Shown: in pieces, positions 9,800-18,670 of the stretch | How the letters are laid out: each line of letters opens with the position of its first letter | Numbering within the stretch: the first letter of the stretch is position 1 | Assembly (NCBI GenBank): GCA_963794745.1 | Contig: CAWCEZ010000010.1 | Span: 310,001-374,000, forward strand | Length of the DNA stretch: 64,000 bases | DNA from: Fen-671 sp963794745 | Lineage (GTDB): Bacteria; Actinomycetota; Acidimicrobiia; Acidimicrobiales; Palsa-688 | Reading direction: 5' to 3' | Made by a program: the position numbers and the translations under genes | Notes under the pieces: generated by a model | The model's database searches: none | Told to the model about the DNA's origin: nothing | Seen by the model: the letters and a program-made list of their open reading frames with translations, nothing else

Positions 9800-10607
9800 T
9801 CAGCTTTCGCTTTGCCCTTTGGGCTCGATACCCCATAGACGGGCGCCGTTGAGCCCGAGGATCTTGCGCTTCTCTTCTTTTGTCAGCCCGAAGTCACGCT
9901 CGGCGATGGCGAGCTTGCACAGCTCGACCTCTTCGTAAAGAGTTGGGCCGTCGGTCCCGAACAGGAGCCGGTCCGGCATGGTCTCCATGGGCAGCTTGTA
10001 GACGAAATTCGGTAGGTTCGGTGTGTCGGACGTGTCGAGGTAGACGTTCTCGTACTCCCGGCACCACTCGGGCATGAAAGAGGTGATGTCCGAGTTCATG
10101 CCCATATGGGAGAACTGGATTCTTGGCCGTCGGGTGCCTCTTGGCCAACCGTAGGCCAAGGTGTGGCGAGCAGACTTTCGAGTCGATGTCCGTGTGCATC
10201 ATGACGACCCAGTCAAACTCGATCGCCAGCTCCATCATCGGGTCGAGCATTGGGCTGTCCAATGGGTAAAAGCCCTGCCCGTGAGTGTAAAGCTTGAGGC
10301 CTCGCACACCAAGGTCGTTCCCCCGGCGCATGTCGTCCAGGGTCCGTTTACCCCAAAACGGCGTATAGGTCATGACGGGGACGAAACGACCGGGGTACTT
10401 TGCAACCCCCTCGATAAGGTACGCCGTTTGGTCCCACTGGTCATCCGGTTGGCGCTGCGTGTTCCCCATGATCACTGAGACATCGATGCCGTTCCTGTCC
10501 ATCCGCCCGATCAGTTGCTCGTGAGTTGAGCTCAGTTCGCCCCAGACCGACATCATTGGCTTGTTGCAGTGAGTGTGGCAGTCCATCACGAACATCCCGT
10601 CAATCAT
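9800..10607 (-). pseudogene. Amidohydrolase family protein, second copy, frameshifted
   Basis: A metal-dependent amidohydrolase of about 268 residues. It starts at ATG 10607, with GAAAGG upstream, as MIDGMFVMDCHTHC (HxH metal site). It continues with VRGLKLYTHGQGFYP and a VMMHTD strand, then after a frameshift QFSHMGMNSD, LFGTDGP and GARLWG. An extra A in the reading strand (AAGAATCCAG instead of AAGATCCAG, near 10119-10122) breaks the frame. The product is nearly identical to the partial gene at 1-341. The stop is TGA 9800-9802. It lies 71 bases downstream of the DeoR gene in the same orientation. Substrate unknown. Confidence 0.8.
9808..10119 (-). repeat. Inverted repeat, right copy (amidohydrolase 3' end)
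   Basis: Reverse-complement counterpart of bases 1-312. It lies wholly inside the minus-strand amidohydrolase gene, just 3' of that gene's frameshift. With the left copy it brackets about 9.5 kb of catabolic genes. Confidence 0.9.
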
Positions 10608-10678
10608 CTGGGACACCTTTCGAAGATCATGAGCGCGCACCTTGACTGGCCGGGGCTCCGTTATGGGTTTAGAGACGT

Positions 10679-11524
10679 TTACGCAAGCACGACGTGGAGA
10701 CCTTCGGCTTCCAGGTGCTCGATGGCGCGTGGGTCTGCTCCATCGTCGGTAACGAGCACATCCACGGCGGCAAGCGAGCAGATCGAGGCAAACGCGATCC
10801 GCCCTATCTTGCTGTGGTCTGCGACCACGACGACCCGTTGCGCCCTTGAAACCAAGGCTTTATTCGCATTCGCTTCGACATCGTCGTGCGTCGTGCAGCC
10901 GGCAACAGCGTCGATCCCGTCAACCCCGACGAACGCTATATCGAGGTGGTAGCCCTCCAGCGTGCTCTCGGCGATTGGGCCCGACAGCTCGAATGACGAT
11001 GGGCGACAGACACCTCCGGTGAGCACAAGGCGGATATTCGGCCGCCGGGCAAGCTCATATCCGATATCTAAAGCATTCGTTACGACTGTGAGCCCCTCTC
11101 GCAAGGCGAGTGCTCTGGCGATCTCCATAGTCGTCGTGCCGCCAGTGATGCCAACCACCATGGGGTGCCCGTCCATACTCGCGGCCATTGCGCCTATGCG
11201 GCGTTTCTCGGCGGCGAACGTGCCGCCACGGTAGTAGACAGGGACCTCGGTGGCGCTGTTGACCCGGACCGCCCCACCATGGGAGCGAGTAACCAGCCCT
11301 TGACTGGCCAGGTGGGCCAGGTCTCGGCGGATCGTTGCCGCGGATACCGCAAGCGGCGCGGCCAAACGGTCTACTCCGACGCTGATCTCGGCGTCGATGA
11401 CTTCGAGGATCGCGCGAAGCCGGTCAGCGCGAGACCGCGTGCGTTCCACGGCTGTTGATTGTGCCCCACCCTGAAGTTCCGGACCAGACCCGTGCTGCGC
11501 CCGGTACCCGTCGCGCTCTGTCAT
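10679..11524 (-). CDS. DeoR/GlpR family transcriptional regulator
   Basis: A sugar-phosphate-responsive repressor of the DeoR family. An N-terminal winged helix-turn-helix is seen as DRLAAPLAVSAATIRRDL followed by LVTRSHGGAV, the family signature. The C-terminal ISOCOT-like effector domain contains GITGGTTT (phosphosugar-binding loop), VVTNALDI, VLTGGVCR and the terminal VVVADHSKIG motif. The frame is open from TTG 11563; ATG 11524 leaves a shorter, more usual N-terminus but its ribosome-binding site is weak. DeoR proteins of this type (AgaR, GatR, LacR) often control hexosamine, galactitol or tagatose genes, which fits the SIS, ROK and PfkB-GatZ genes next to it. Confidence 0.9.
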   Translation of the reverse strand: MTERDGYRAQHGSGPELQGGAQSTAVERTRSRADRLRAILEVIDAEISVGVDRLAAPLAVSAATIRRDLAHLASQGLVTRSHGGAVRVNSATEVPVYYRGGTFAAEKRRIGAMAASMDGHPMVVGITGGTTTMEIARALALREGLTVVTNALDIGYELARRPNIRLVLTGGVCRPSSFELSGPIAESTLEGYHLDIAFVGVDGIDAVAGCTTHDDVEANANKALVSRAQRVVVVADHSKIGRIAFASICSLAAVDVLVTDDGADPRAIEHLEAEGLHVVLA

Positions 11525-11735
11525 GCCCCTAATCGCACCCTGCATCTCAACCAAGTCCAGCAATTACATCACAAACTAGAGGTGGCGAGGCCTGCGACCG
11601 CCCTCTCCTCGTCTGTAAGGCCGGTCCGAAGGCACCCGAGCTGAGGATGTGCGTGGAGCCCAGGCCCGGCCGAGCGCGTCCCGCTGGTGGCGGATACCAA
11701 CACGACCGGCCGGGCTGGGCGAGAGCGTTCATGTC

Positions 11736-12617
11736 TCAGCGCCCCGCGAGGATGATCGAGCGGCTTAGGAAGCGGGGGTGGTCGGCGTCGATGCCCCGCT
11801 GGTCTGCAAGGTGGGCCGCGGCCATGTGGACACGGACGAGCTCGGCGAGTGGGTCACCTTGGGAGCGCAGAAGCTGTGCCCCGGTCCTGGCGATCTCGTC
11901 GTCGATGCTCGGTTCGGCACCGTCGAGGGCCCACACGAGCGAGTGCTCCCCGATCGCAGAGATCGGGCCGTGGCGGAACTCCATCGTCGGGTAGGACTCG
12001 GTCCAAGCGCCGAGGACCTCCCGGAGCTTGAGGGCCGCTTCGGAGGCGATCGCGGCCGCCATGCCCCGACCGAGGAAGACAAACTGCTTGGCTGGCCCGA
12101 CGACTTCGGGCACCCGCGACCCGAGCACAATTGCCGCCCGCGAGGCCGAGGCCTCAATGTCCCAACCCCAACACGACAGCAAGAGGGCGAGCGCAGTCGT
12201 AGCGAAGCGTGTCTGCACGACCGACTGCTCGTCGGCGAAGGGGAGCGAGATCTGTTCGCTAACGAGGTCGGCGAGGGGGCTCGACACGGTCGCACTGATA
12301 GCGATGGTGCGGGCCGCTCGGGGCAACGACCGGACGGCTTCGAGGACTTCGGTCGTCGTGCCCGAGCGCGAGATCGCGATCACGGTGTCGTACTCGCGCC
12401 CAGAGGGGACCTCCGACGCCGGGAAGGCATCGGTTGGCCCGAGGCCCTGCTCCTGCCTGAAGCTGGCTGCGGCCTGGGCCATGAACAGCGAGGTGCCGCA
12501 CCCGATGAGCGCGACCCGCTCATCAGCTTTCGGCAGGGGGGCACCGGCCGCTGCCAGCTCGGCGGCCCGGCGCCACAGCTCGGGCTGGCCCGCCAGCTCC
12601 TGCGCCAGATAGCTCAC
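11736..12617 (-). CDS. SIS-domain sugar-phosphate isomerase/deaminase (AgaS/GlmS-C-like)
   Basis: A protein of about 293 residues with two SIS domains, as in AgaS and the GlmS isomerase half. Phosphosugar-binding features are GCGTSLFMAQ, VIAISRSGTTTEVLE and, in the second domain, ESYPTMEFRHGP, where the conserved Glu and His of ketose-aldose isomerases sit. It probably converts an amino-sugar 6-phosphate to a ketose 6-phosphate plus ammonia. The start chosen is GTG 12617 (reading MSYLAQEL), because the frame continues upstream only through the ROK gene. No good Shine-Dalgarno sequence is seen. It lies 115 bases downstream of the ROK kinase and is probably co-transcribed with it. The 171-base gap to the DeoR gene holds a GC-rich inverted repeat (arms 11665-11672 and 11707-11714). 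Confidence 0.85.
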   Translation of the reverse strand: MSYLAQELAGQPELWRRAAELAAAGAPLPKADERVALIGCGTSLFMAQAAASFRQEQGLGPTDAFPASEVPSGREYDTVIAISRSGTTTEVLEAVRSLPRAARTIAISATVSSPLADLVSEQISLPFADEQSVVQTRFATTALALLLSCWGWDIEASASRAAIVLGSRVPEVVGPAKQFVFLGRGMAAAIASEAALKLREVLGAWTESYPTMEFRHGPISAIGEHSLVWALDGAEPSIDDEIARTGAQLLRSQGDPLAELVRVHMAAAHLADQRGIDADHPRFLSRSIILAGR

Positions 12618-12732
12618 CGCGCATACATTACGCAGGAATCGATCACGAATCAAGCAGTACCGCGCAAAAGCTGACCGGCTGACACTCGCCTTCTCCAGCC
12701 TGATCAGTTGACGCGACGACGGGCGATCTTGG

Positions 12733-13692
12733 TCATGAGCGGCCCTCGGCGGAGCCGCCGGCCCCCAAGGACTGCAGTGCCAAGGCCCCAGCACCCACCA
12801 GCGCCGAGTCGGCATGAAAATGCGCCGGCTCCACTTCAGGGGGGAACACCAAGGTCTGCTCGAATACCCTGCGCACCCTGGCGCAGAGGTCGGACGGCGA
12901 GCGCAGGAACCCACCGCCTATGACAACGCGCTGAGGGTCGATGACGACTGCTACGTTGGCAACCCACACCGCAACCTCGTTGAGGATGTCCTCCAGCAAA
13001 GCGGAAGCCTGGCCGTCTTGGCTGGCTCGCTGGGTGAGCTGCTCCATGGTCAATGGCGAGCCGAGCTCCCTGAGGGCTCGCTCCGGGACTGCGCGGCCAC
13101 CAACGAGTTCCTCGAGTGGAGCGGGGATGCCGTCACCACCTAGGGATGCCTGCTGAGGGCGACGGAGCACCTCGGGCCCGGTCAGGAGGTAACCCACTTC
13201 CCCGGCGGCCCCGTGTGCGCCCTCGAGGATCTCTCCTCGCACGACGATCCCGGCCGCGATCCCCGTCCCGAGGTTCACGTAGAGACCGTACATAACGCTG
13301 CGCAGCGCGCCCCAAGTCATCTCGGCGAGCGTGGCCGCCTTGACATCGTTCATGATCGAGATGTCCAAGTCCGGGAACCGGTCGCGCAGGCGGAGAGGGA
13401 TCCGCAGCTCCGACCAACCCGGCATACCGGATATCAGTACCCCGTCTTCCCCGGTAAGGCCCTTGCTGGACACTCCCAAGGCCGTGAAAGGCTCCGCGGC
13501 GCTCTGTACTTCGCGCACGTGCGCTGCCAGGTCTAAGGCACGCGCGAAGACACGTTCGGCACCCTCTTCGGGCCTCGTGCTGATCTCTTCGCGGCCCATC
13601 ACTGTGCCGCCGCCGCCTATGGCAGCGGCGGCAAGCTTTGTCCCACCAATATCGAGCGCCAGCACGGGCCTTACGCCCATGCCGGGCGTCAT
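12733..13692 (-). CDS. ROK family sugar kinase without the zinc motif
   Basis: A 319-residue ROK family protein. The ATP-binding phosphate loop LDIGGTKLAAA is near the N-terminus, the catalytic-loop aspartate is in MNDVKAAT, and NLGTGIAAGIV and GAAGEVGYL follow. There is no winged-helix domain, so it is a kinase and not a repressor. The CxCGxxGCxE zinc-binding motif that normally follows the GExGH segment is absent; the region reads GPEVLRRPQQ instead. It would phosphorylate a hexose or hexosamine at O6. Lying between the SIS protein and the divergent PfkB-GatZ gene, it may supply the amino-sugar 6-phosphate used by the SIS enzyme. Confidence 0.85.
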   Translation of the reverse strand: MTPGMGVRPVLALDIGGTKLAAAAIGGGGTVMGREEISTRPEEGAERVFARALDLAAHVREVQSAAEPFTALGVSSKGLTGEDGVLISGMPGWSELRIPLRLRDRFPDLDISIMNDVKAATLAEMTWGALRSVMYGLYVNLGTGIAAGIVVRGEILEGAHGAAGEVGYLLTGPEVLRRPQQASLGGDGIPAPLEELVGGRAVPERALRELGSPLTMEQLTQRASQDGQASALLEDILNEVAVWVANVAVVIDPQRVVIGGGFLRSPSDLCARVRRVFEQTLVFPPEVEPAHFHADSALVGAGALALQSLGAGGSAEGRS

Positions 13693-13970
13693 TTCAGCAC
13701 GATCGAACGGGCGAGCTGGCGCAGAAAGCGCGCCCGTCCCCCTAGCCTGTGCCGAAGCGACGGCAATGAGGTGTCACCGCCACCAGCGGCCATCTGTCCG
13801 ATGCGCAACCCACGAGACGGCTTACTGTTCACTTCGACCACGAGGCTGTCCGCTTCTGCGCGAAAAGGGCTCATATCGAACTACTATATTCTCGCGTCAT
13901 GTGGCGATGTCAAGCGTCCCCGCGCACCCTCGCTCGGGGCCCCAGTCAGAGCGCACAGGAGAGGTGCCCG
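13693..13970. promoter_or_regulatory. Divergent promoter region, ROK kinase / PfkB-GatZ fusion
   Basis: A 278-base non-coding gap between two divergent genes. An AT-rich patch at about 13876-13892 contains TATATT, a plausible -10 element in an otherwise GC-rich stretch. AGGAG (13957-13961) serves GTG 13971. I see no clear operator palindrome for the neighbouring DeoR regulator. Confidence 0.4.
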
Positions 13971-16214
13971 GTGATCAAGGTCGTTACTCTCGGTGAAGTC
14001 CTGGTCGAGGTCATGGCACAGGACGTGGGCCGCGGGTTCCGCAGTCCCTTGCGACTGTTGGGACCGTTCCCGAGCGGGGCGCCGGCCATCTTCATCGACC
14101 AGGTCGCGAAACTTGGCCAACCGTGCGGCATCATCAGCTGCGTCGGTGATGACGACTTCGGCAGGCTAAACATAAAGCGGCTCGCCGACGACGGGGTCGA
14201 TACCAGTTCCATTGCAATTAACCCGGAGTACGCGACCGGTAGTGCTTTCGTACGGTACGGACCGGACGGGGGACGTGATTTCGTATTCAATATGCAAAAT
14301 GCCGCGTGCGGCCAAGTGCAACTGACTGGTCCAGCGCTTGCAATGTTGAGAGACTGCAGCCACCTTCACGTGTCCGGTTCAACGCTTTTTTCCACGAGCA
14401 CCATCGAAACGGCCAAGAGGGCGGTCGAGATGGTGCGAGGGAACGGCGGCACGATATCTTTCGACCCGAACGTCCGTAATGACGCTCTCGCTGACCCCGC
14501 AATTCGTGAGGCCCTGCAATGGACGTTACGGAACTGTGACACCTTTTTGCCCAGCGGAGAGGAATTGGCCCTGCTCACCAAAGAGACCGGGCAACAGGCG
14601 GCCATCGGCGAGATATTAGAACTTGGTGCTTCTTGCATAGTGGTGAAACACGGAGCCGCGGGGGCAACTTACTACGATGCCGATGGCAGCTTGAGCTCCA
14701 GCGGTTATCAGGTGCACGAGGTGGACCCAACCGGTGCCGGCGACTGCTTCGACGCCACATTTGTCACCTGCCGGGCCCTCGGCCGCACGGTGGGCGAAAG
14801 CCTGGACTATGCCAATGCGAGTGGGGCCCTGGCGGTCTGCATGAGAGGGCCCATGGAGGGTACGTCGACGCTTGCCGAGATCGAGGAGCTGAGGTCACGG
14901 GGGCAACAAAAACAGCTCGGTGGCCTTCGGGCCTTTGTTGCTTCTGCTGCTAAGCACGGAGGTGGTGCACCACCGGCCGCCATAACCTCGGTGTGCTCGG
15001 CCCATCCGATTGTCATAGAAGCAGCCATGCGCCAAGCGGCCGGCGATGGCTCGCCGGTACTGATCGAAGCGACATGCAACCAGGTGAACCACCTGGGTGG
15101 CTACACCGGTCTGACGCCCTCGGCGTTCCGCGACGAGCTTTACCGGACCGCCGAAAGGACCGGGCTACCGCGGGGGCGTATCCTCCTGGGCGGTGACCAC
15201 CTCGGGCCCAACCCGTGGCGCCACCGGCCGGCCGAAGCCGCCCTGGAGCAAGCCGAACTAATGGTGGCCGCTTATGTCTCAGCCGGGTACCAAAAGATCC
15301 ATCTCGATACCAGCATGGGATGTCAGGGCGAGCCCGAACACCTTCCAGACGAACTGACCGCAGCACGCGCCGCCCGGTTGGCGCTAGTTGCGGAACAAGC
15401 CGCTGCCGGCGCTGCCCGGGGACCGAGTTACGTCATCGGCACCGAGGTGCCAGTCCCCGGCGGCGCGTCCGCAGAGATCGATCATCTCGAAGTAACGCCA
15501 CCAGAGGCCGTTGTCGCCACGCTTGAAGCCCACAGGCACGCCTTCGCAGCAGCTGGCGTGGAGGCCGCGTTCGAGCGGGTGATCGCCGTGGTCGTACAGC
15601 CCGGAGTGGAGTTTGACAACCAGAAAGTCGTCGTCTACGAACCAAAGAACGCCCGCCAGCTCAGCGCCACATTGGCCAAGATGCCGGGGTTGGTGTTCGA
15701 GGCACACTCAACCGATTACCAACCGGTCGATAGTCTCGCCCAGCTCGTAGCTGACGGCTTTGCCATCCTGAAGGTGGGGCCAGGTCTTACTTTCGCAATG
15801 CGGGAGGGACTTTATTCGCTCGATCAGATCGCGGGTGCATTGGATCCTGAATGGTGCGAGCAATCATTAGTTGCCGAGATGGAAAGAGAGATGATCGCGA
15901 ACCCAGGGTATTGGCAGTCCTATTACCCGGGTGGACCTAATCACCAGCGTATTCTCCGTCATTTCAGCTACAGCGACCGTATCCGCTACTACTGGGCGTC
16001 TCCCGCACCCCAACGAGCTGTCCGGCGCCTCATGGACCACTTGAGCCAGACGAGTATCCCAGAGCCCCTGATCAGTCAATTTCTTCCGACCCTTTACCCA
16101 CGCGTCGCGAGCGGTGCACTTGACCCTGTGCCGAAAGCGCTGCTGCTCGGGCTCGTTAGTGACGTGCTTGGCACATATGCGGCAGCGTGCGGCAATATCC
16201 ACGGCCTCGGCTAA
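13971..16214 (+). CDS. Fused PfkB-family sugar kinase and GatZ/KbaZ-family (PF08013) protein
   Basis: A 747-residue two-domain protein. Residues 1 to about 320 are a ribokinase/PfkB kinase: TLGEVLVEVM start, PSGAPAIF substrate region, FDPNVR, and the signature DPTGAGDCF (252-260) with catalytic Asp258. Residues about 326-747 are a complete GatZ/KbaZ protein: EATCNQVNHLGGYTG, GGDHLGPNPW, HLDTSMGC, GTEVPVPGG, VFEAHSTDYQ and a VGPGLTFAMREG segment. GatZ was classically the non-catalytic subunit of tagatose-bisphosphate aldolase. A PF08013 member in Agrobacterium was later shown to be a D-tagatose-6-phosphate 4-epimerase, working with a PF00294 tagatose kinase. No GatY/KbaY gene is in the window. 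The start is GTG 13971, with AGGAG nine bases upstream. The linkage in one frame is seen directly; the bifunctional tagatose-to-fructose-6-phosphate role is inferred. Confidence 0.9.
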   Translation: MIKVVTLGEVLVEVMAQDVGRGFRSPLRLLGPFPSGAPAIFIDQVAKLGQPCGIISCVGDDDFGRLNIKRLADDGVDTSSIAINPEYATGSAFVRYGPDGGRDFVFNMQNAACGQVQLTGPALAMLRDCSHLHVSGSTLFSTSTIETAKRAVEMVRGNGGTISFDPNVRNDALADPAIREALQWTLRNCDTFLPSGEELALLTKETGQQAAIGEILELGASCIVVKHGAAGATYYDADGSLSSSGYQVHEVDPTGAGDCFDATFVTCRALGRTVGESLDYANASGALAVCMRGPMEGTSTLAEIEELRSRGQQKQLGGLRAFVASAAKHGGGAPPAAITSVCSAHPIVIEAAMRQAAGDGSPVLIEATCNQVNHLGGYTGLTPSAFRDELYRTAERTGLPRGRILLGGDHLGPNPWRHRPAEAALEQAELMVAAYVSAGYQKIHLDTSMGCQGEPEHLPDELTAARAARLALVAEQAAAGAARGPSYVIGTEVPVPGGASAEIDHLEVTPPEAVVATLEAHRHAFAAAGVEAAFERVIAVVVQPGVEFDNQKVVVYEPKNARQLSATLAKMPGLVFEAHSTDYQPVDSLAQLVADGFAILKVGPGLTFAMREGLYSLDQIAGALDPEWCEQSLVAEMEREMIANPGYWQSYYPGGPNHQRILRHFSYSDRIRYYWASPAPQRAVRRLMDHLSQTSIPEPLISQFLPTLYPRVASGALDPVPKALLLGLVSDVLGTYAAACGNIHGLG

Positions 16215-16262
16215 TACTCTGGCTCGTACCGGTAACGACCGGGTCAATAGCCGCACGTCAAG

Positions 16263-17291
16263 TCATCGTTGGAGCGACACGTTGAGCCACGGGAACAGGA
16301 AACCGACGGGAACCTCCGGAGCGAGCCGGATCAGCTCGCGGATGAACTGTGGGTGTGGACAGCGTAAGTACTTGCAGATCCAGGAACTCACAGGTAGTTG
16401 GGCGGCCGGGATCCCTAGCGCCAGCTCGAACTCGTGGAAGCTGGCTCCTCGGCCCCATCGGGCCAGGTCAAGGGCTGCATCCTTTCGGGGCACGGTGAAG
16501 TTCTGGTTGAAATGTTGACGTGGGGTCAGTGGCGCGTACAGCAGGGCGAGGTCATCTGGGAGCCAGTGGAAGAACGGGGCCATGGATGTGTGGTCATCGA
16601 GCCACCACAACCGGTTTGGCGTTTCGATAACCACCAACTGTTGCCCTGACTTGAGCAACCCCCACGCCTTTTTGAGCGCCTCAATTCGTTCGGCGATGGT
16701 CATGTGCTCGACGGAGGCGAAGAATATGACAAGATCGAAGTCGCCGGGCTGGCCGAGCGTGTCGATGGTGGCACCGTTCGCCTCGACAACTCGGACGCGG
16801 TCTTGGAGCCTCATTAGCTGCGAGCGCAAGGTTGTGACCCTTAGTGCCTCGGCGTGGACGTCCACCGCGGTGACGTGCGCTCCCTGTTCGGCCAAGCAGA
16901 CGGTCGAATCGCCGAGCCCGGCGCCGACCTCGAGGATGTTGGCTCCATCGAGTGCTCGCACAGAGTCGAGCCACGGTACTATCGTGCGGCGGTTTTCGCT
17001 CATCCTTCCGTGAAGGTGGGACTCGATATCTGACCGTCCGGCGTCGCTTGCGGCGTACTCGTCCGCCGGCCCGAACTCGGCCTCCATGCTCCCGAAGTAA
17101 TTGGTGCAGATGCTCGCAGCGAGCTCGGCGTCCTGCTCCGCGGTCAGCGTGCGGTAGTTGGAGATAATGTGGGCGGGTATTGGGGGCTGCTTTTCCGTTC
17201 CCCGCACCAACTTATACACGCCTAGGGCGATGTTGCGGCGACGCGACCCCCGCGGTAGCAGGGGTTCGGCTACTTCGGTCAGAAGTCCCAT
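16263..17291 (-). CDS. Class I SAM-dependent methyltransferase
   Basis: A 342-residue protein with a central Rossmann methyltransferase domain. Motif I is ILEVGAGLGDST (about residues 119-130), followed by the acidic end of strand 2 in VTAVDVHAEAL, and VIFFASVEHM for motif IV. The N-terminal 115 residues and the long C-terminal part (with LWWLDDHTSMAPFFHWLP) are outside the core fold and may bind the substrate, which I cannot name. The start is well supported by GGAGG about ten bases upstream. It converges with the kinase-GatZ gene and has no obvious pathway neighbour. Confidence 0.85.
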   Translation of the reverse strand: MGLLTEVAEPLLPRGSRRRNIALGVYKLVRGTEKQPPIPAHIISNYRTLTAEQDAELAASICTNYFGSMEAEFGPADEYAASDAGRSDIESHLHGRMSENRRTIVPWLDSVRALDGANILEVGAGLGDSTVCLAEQGAHVTAVDVHAEALRVTTLRSQLMRLQDRVRVVEANGATIDTLGQPGDFDLVIFFASVEHMTIAERIEALKKAWGLLKSGQQLVVIETPNRLWWLDDHTSMAPFFHWLPDDLALLYAPLTPRQHFNQNFTVPRKDAALDLARWGRGASFHEFELALGIPAAQLPVSSWICKYLRCPHPQFIRELIRLAPEVPVGFLFPWLNVSLQR

Positions 17292-17574
17292 TTGAAGTGA
17301 ACCTCCAGGGCCTGCGCTGTTCTCCGAGCTATCTGGGGCTAGTTATCACCTCGCGGGGCCCGTCCCTGTAAGCATAGCTCCACAATGCAAGCGCGATTCC
17401 CGTCCCAGGCCTCGCGGTTCTGTTTCGGCGGGTCTGGCCGTTTTGGATAAGCCACGCTCATGAGCGGCACAGAGTAAAGGCGTGCAAAATCAGCAGGGGA
17501 AACCGCGGTAGAGCACGGGCGAGCCGGGAAGGGCTAAAGGGCAGCAACTGTCCTTTAATGCAAGCGCGGGCACG
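17292..17574. other. Non-coding gap of 283 bases
   Basis: The interval lies between the methyltransferase start and the LacI stop. I see no convincing frame, tRNA, palindrome or T-rich terminator; AAGGGCTAAAGGG and similar purine patches have no gene behind them. Confidence 0.4.
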
Positions 17575-18624
17575 TCAACGACGGGTGCTAGTCCTAAGAA
17601 TTAGCGACCAAGGAGCTGCCCCGGCAGGCTGCTCAAGACCGAGAGCAGCGCGAGCGCACGCGGCTCCCTGCTCGTACAGCGACTGAGCGATTGTCGTCAG
17701 GCCAAGTTCACTCGCAACGCTGTCGTCGTCCCAGCCGGTAATTGAGAGCTGGCGCGGGACGCTTCGCCCAGACTCGCCTGCTGCCAAAAAGGCCCCGGAG
17801 GCTTGCTGATCGCTCATCGCCGCGATGGCGTCGGGAGCTCGCACGAGCGCGAGCAACCTCCCGGCCATCTGGTGAGCTTCGTGCCGGTCGTTGCGCCCAC
17901 AGATGGCGACGACCACGTCCCGCCAAGCATGGCCCCCTTCCTCTGCGGCTTGGCGGAAGCCGGCTAGCCGGTCCCGGGTGACTGGGTAAGTAACCCGGGA
18001 GATATCGGCACCCGTGGTGATCGCGCTTACGCGCTCGCGAGTCACTGGGAAGCTCAGCACCCCCGGGACGCGACAACCTGCGAACGCCGCGGCTCCAATG
18101 GCATACGCGGCCGCCTGGTTGTCTATGCCTATCAGGCTGGCCCCGGGGACGGCGGGCCCGCTATGCACCACGGTGGGGCGTTTGGTTGCCCGCAAGGCGT
18201 CCAGGACTGGGTCGTCGTCTGCAGTCGTCCAGACGACGAAGCCATCGACGGCGGCGCTGCTCACGTGGACTGCGTCCTCGTCTGCACCGCCGACCGGCAG
18301 GATCGTCATGCCGTACCCGTGCTCGGTGCAGACCCGGGCCACGCCTGCCAGGAACGACGACGCCTGTGGATCTTCGAACGCGTAGCTCAGGTGCTCGCCC
18401 AGCACGATCCCGAGGGAGCGCGTGGTGCCGCGCCGTAGTGAACGGGCCTTGGGGTCGGGGCCCGCGTAACCAAGTTGCTCCGCTGCCGCGAGCACCTTCG
18501 CCCGAGCCTCCGGCGAAACACGGCCGGGTCGGTTGTACGCGTAGGAAGCCGTCATCACCGAAACGCCAGCCAGCGCGGCGACCTGCGCCAGGGTCGGCCT
18601 CCTCGCACTGTCGGCCAAGGTCAC
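17575..18624 (-). CDS. LacI family transcriptional regulator
   Basis: A LacI/GalR repressor of about 349 residues. The N-terminal helix-turn-helix and hinge are TLAQVAALAGVSVMTASYAYNR and ARAKVLAAAEQLGY; the first recognition helix is unusual in having MTASYAYN where TVSRVLN is common. A periplasmic-binding-protein-like effector domain follows, with TRSLGIVLGE, VDGFVVWTTAD, the GIDNQAAAY segment and SITGWDDD near the end. GTG 18624 is chosen because it places the HTH at the N-terminus. It is divergent from an MFS gene across a palindrome that is probably its operator. The inducer is unknown. Confidence 0.88.
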   Translation of the reverse strand: MTLADSARRPTLAQVAALAGVSVMTASYAYNRPGRVSPEARAKVLAAAEQLGYAGPDPKARSLRRGTTRSLGIVLGEHLSYAFEDPQASSFLAGVARVCTEHGYGMTILPVGGADEDAVHVSSAAVDGFVVWTTADDDPVLDALRATKRPTVVHSGPAVPGASLIGIDNQAAAYAIGAAAFAGCRVPGVLSFPVTRERVSAITTGADISRVTYPVTRDRLAGFRQAAEEGGHAWRDVVVAICGRNDRHEAHQMAGRLLALVRAPDAIAAMSDQQASGAFLAAGESGRSVPRQLSITGWDDDSVASELGLTTIAQSLYEQGAACARAALGLEQPAGAAPWSLILRTSTRR

Positions 18625-18653
18625 CCACGGAACTCTACCCAGTCCGGATCGTT

Positions 18654-18669
18654 TGTGTATCGTTACACA
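18654..18669. promoter_or_regulatory. LacI-type operator palindrome
   Basis: TGTGTATCGTTACACA has two perfect six-base arms (TGTGTA/TACACA) around TCGT, with a central CG. This is the architecture expected for LacI-family operators. It lies 30 bases from the LacI start and immediately before the MFS start, so it could control both genes. Confidence 0.6.
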
Positions 18670-18670
18670 G

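Noticed and set aside
17292..17574. A possible tRNA in the gap (a CGATTCCC stretch)
   Set aside because: No acceptor stem or anticodon arm can be drawn around it.
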